Notes under the pieces: model-generated
What the model was told of the DNA's origin: nothing
The model's input: only the letters and a program-made list of their open reading frames with translations
Databases searched by the model: none
Assembly: GCA_903909905.1 (NCBI GenBank)
Contig: CAIVXP010000222.1
Coordinates: 1 to 7,161, forward strand
Source of the DNA: Akkermansiaceae bacterium
GTDB taxonomy: Bacteria; Verrucomicrobiota; Verrucomicrobiia; Verrucomicrobiales; Akkermansiaceae
Direction: 5' to 3'
Length of the DNA stretch: 7,161 bases
Shown: one piece after another, positions 5,827 to 7,161 of the stretch
Layout: each line of letters opens with the position of its first letter
Position numbering within the stretch: position 1 is the first letter of the stretch
Position numbers and translations under genes: made by a program

Positions 5827-7071
5827 ATGCCAACCGTCCCGATCCTGATGCCCCAACTCGGCGAATCCATCGCCGAGGCCACCGTCATCCGCCTCGGATT
5901 CAATGTCGGTGACACGGTCCGCGCCGATCAGGAAATCATCGAGGTGGAAACCAATAAGGCGGTCATGGGCGTGACCACGCTCTGTGATGGAATCATCGCC
6001 GAAATCCGGGCGAAAGAAGGGGTTTCCTACTCGGTCGGCTCGCTGCTCGGCTTGCTCGAAGTGACCGAAGAGGAAGTCGCGCGCACCGGCGTCGACACGC
6101 TGGAATCCACCAGCGAAAACCGCAGCCAATCACACGAAACCGAAAACCAAAACCCACAAGCCGAAGCCAATCTCCACTTCGCGCTCGACGAATCCGACGC
6201 CTACGAGGAAGCCCCAGCGATTGAGCCAAATGTGAAAGGCCTGCCCGTCCCGACCGGCACGATGGGCGCCCACTACATTTCCCCACGGATGCGTGCTCGC
6301 ATGAGTGACCTCGGCCTACGCGAGGCTGACATCTCCGCCGTCGCGGGCACCGGTGCCGGTGGTCGCGTCACGGTCACCGACCTCGAACGCTTTATCGATT
6401 ACCTCGACGCATGGCCCAGCGTCACCGCCTCACCGATGCGCCTCGCCGTCGCCGATGCGATGCGCCGCAGCTGGACCCGACCACTCGCCACCGTCGGTCT
6501 TCCCACTTTGCTTGACCGCGTGCTCGAACATCGCCGCAGCCACACGCCCAAACCCGGCCTCACGCTTTACCTCCTGCGCGCCTTCGCACTCGCGCTCACC
6601 GAAAACCCGGCGACCGCCGGATACCTCATCGGCGATAAAATCGTCCACCCTCGCTCATTCGACATCGGCGTTGCCGTGCAAGTCGAAGATGGAGTGCTCG
6701 TGCCGGTCGTGCGCATGGTCGACCAAAAACCACTGCGCGAACTCATCGCCGAATACGACGACCTCGTCGACCGCTCGCGCCGCCGCCGACTTTCGGAAGC
6801 CGACTGCAAAGGCGGCATCGCCACCGTCACGAACTTCGGCACCTTCGGCCTCACCACCGGCACACCCATCCCCCTGCCAAACGAAACTCTCATCCTCGGT
6901 CTCGGCGCAGGCATGAAAAAACCGGTGTGGAGCGACCAAACCGAAACTTTCCTCCCCGCCACCACCGCCGATATTTTCCTCACCTTCGATCACCGCGTGG
7001 TCGATGGCGGCGGCGCAGGGATCCTGCTGCAACGCGTCTCACAACTGCTCCAACAACCGGAGTTGCTGTGA
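5827..7071 (+). CDS. 2-oxoacid dehydrogenase E2 component (lipoyl-dependent acyltransferase)
   Basis: Core acyltransferase that takes the acyl group from E1 on a lipoyl arm and transfers it to CoA. The 414-residue protein has all three E2 domains. One N-terminal lipoyl domain spans about 1-80, with lysine K44 in EVETNKAVM as the lipoylation site (ETDKA is more usual). A peripheral-subunit-binding domain spans about 149-188 (YISPRMRARMSDLGL to GAGGRVTVTDLERF). The catalytic domain starts near 200 and ends with TVTNFGTFG (333-341) and FDHRVVDGGGAG (387-398), holding catalytic H389 and D393. The linker at about 90-145 is rich in Glu, Asn, Gln and Ser rather than Ala-Pro. The gene follows E1-beta after 39 bases and completes E1-E2; no E3 gene follows within the window. 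Start ATG at 5827; no Shine-Dalgarno. Confidence 0.92.
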   Translation: MPTVPILMPQLGESIAEATVIRLGFNVGDTVRADQEIIEVETNKAVMGVTTLCDGIIAEIRAKEGVSYSVGSLLGLLEVTEEEVARTGVDTLESTSENRSQSHETENQNPQAEANLHFALDESDAYEEAPAIEPNVKGLPVPTGTMGAHYISPRMRARMSDLGLREADISAVAGTGAGGRVTVTDLERFIDYLDAWPSVTASPMRLAVADAMRRSWTRPLATVGLPTLLDRVLEHRRSHTPKPGLTLYLLRAFALALTENPATAGYLIGDKIVHPRSFDIGVAVQVEDGVLVPVVRMVDQKPLRELIAEYDDLVDRSRRRRLSEADCKGGIATVTNFGTFGLTTGTPIPLPNETLILGLGAGMKKPVWSDQTETFLPATTADIFLTFDHRVVDGGGAGILLQRVSQLLQQPELL

Positions 7072-7161
7072 TCACATGTTGTCGCGCACACGCAATCCGC
7101 AAAGCGCCTTCAACAGCATCACATAAACTTTGATTCGAGGCACCTTGATACCTTGCCGCAA
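7072..7161 (-). CDS. Possible C-terminal end of a convergent minus-strand gene (partial)
   Basis: On the minus strand a frame is open from the window edge for 29 codons and ends with TGA at 7074-7072, directly against the E2 stop. The peptide ends VYVMLLKALCGLRVRDNM, a plausible hydrophobic then basic C-terminus, but I do not recognise it. An open frame this short is common by chance in GC-rich DNA. The alternative is a non-coding end region; the plus strand has no open frame or clear terminator here. Confidence 0.25.
   Translation of the reverse strand: MRQGIKVPRIKVYVMLLKALCGLRVRDNM

Noticed and set aside
5074..6129. 351-codon open frame on the minus strand opposite E1-beta and E2
   Set aside because: Antisense shadow frame caused by codon bias. 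It crosses two well-supported genes and shows no family features.
7072..7161. Intrinsic terminator after E2
   Set aside because: I found no stable GC-rich hairpin followed by a T run on either strand in the last 90 bases.

Overview
The window is gene-dense, GC-rich bacterial DNA that reads as chromosomal. It has two divergent gene blocks separated by one intergenic gap of about 170 bases (2158-2327). The best guess at the host is a Verrucomicrobiota-like or other PVC-group bacterium. This rests on a HisA of the eukaryotic (yeast HIS6) type, an E1-alpha/E1-beta/E2 2-oxoacid dehydrogenase cluster, and an almost complete lack of Shine-Dalgarno sequences. It is an inference from gene content, not a proven placement.

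Left block, minus strand, read from 2157 down to 1: a small KH-R3H (Jag-like) RNA-binding protein, a DoxX-family membrane protein, a hotdog acyl-CoA thioesterase, and a COG2509-type FAD-dependent dehydrogenase that runs off the left edge. Starts and stops overlap or lie within a few bases, so this is very probably one operon. A good sigma70-like promoter (TTGACC, 16 bases, TAGAAT) sits so close to the first ATG that the mRNA may be leaderless. The FAD dehydrogenase is broken by a single in-frame TAA at 157-159; recognisable family sequence continues in the same frame on the far side.

Right block, plus strand, 2328 to 7071: a glyoxalase-II-like metallo-beta-lactamase hydrolase, a eukaryotic-type HisA (histidine biosynthesis), then E1-alpha, E1-beta and E2 of a 2-oxoacid dehydrogenase complex. 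Gaps are 13, 10, -4 (GTGA overlap) and 39 bases, so the five genes could share a transcript. The last three make the thiamine-dependent decarboxylase and lipoyl-transacylase parts of a pyruvate or branched-chain 2-oxoacid dehydrogenase. The E3 subunit (dihydrolipoamide dehydrogenase) is not in the window.

The final 90 bases may hold the tail of a minus-strand gene converging on E2, but this is weak. I see no tRNA, rRNA, CRISPR array, insertion sequence or phage gene. I found no convincing undescribed multi-gene system. The most notable points are the eukaryotic-type HisA, the clean nonsense interruption, the R3H domain without its histidine, and the possible leaderless promoter.
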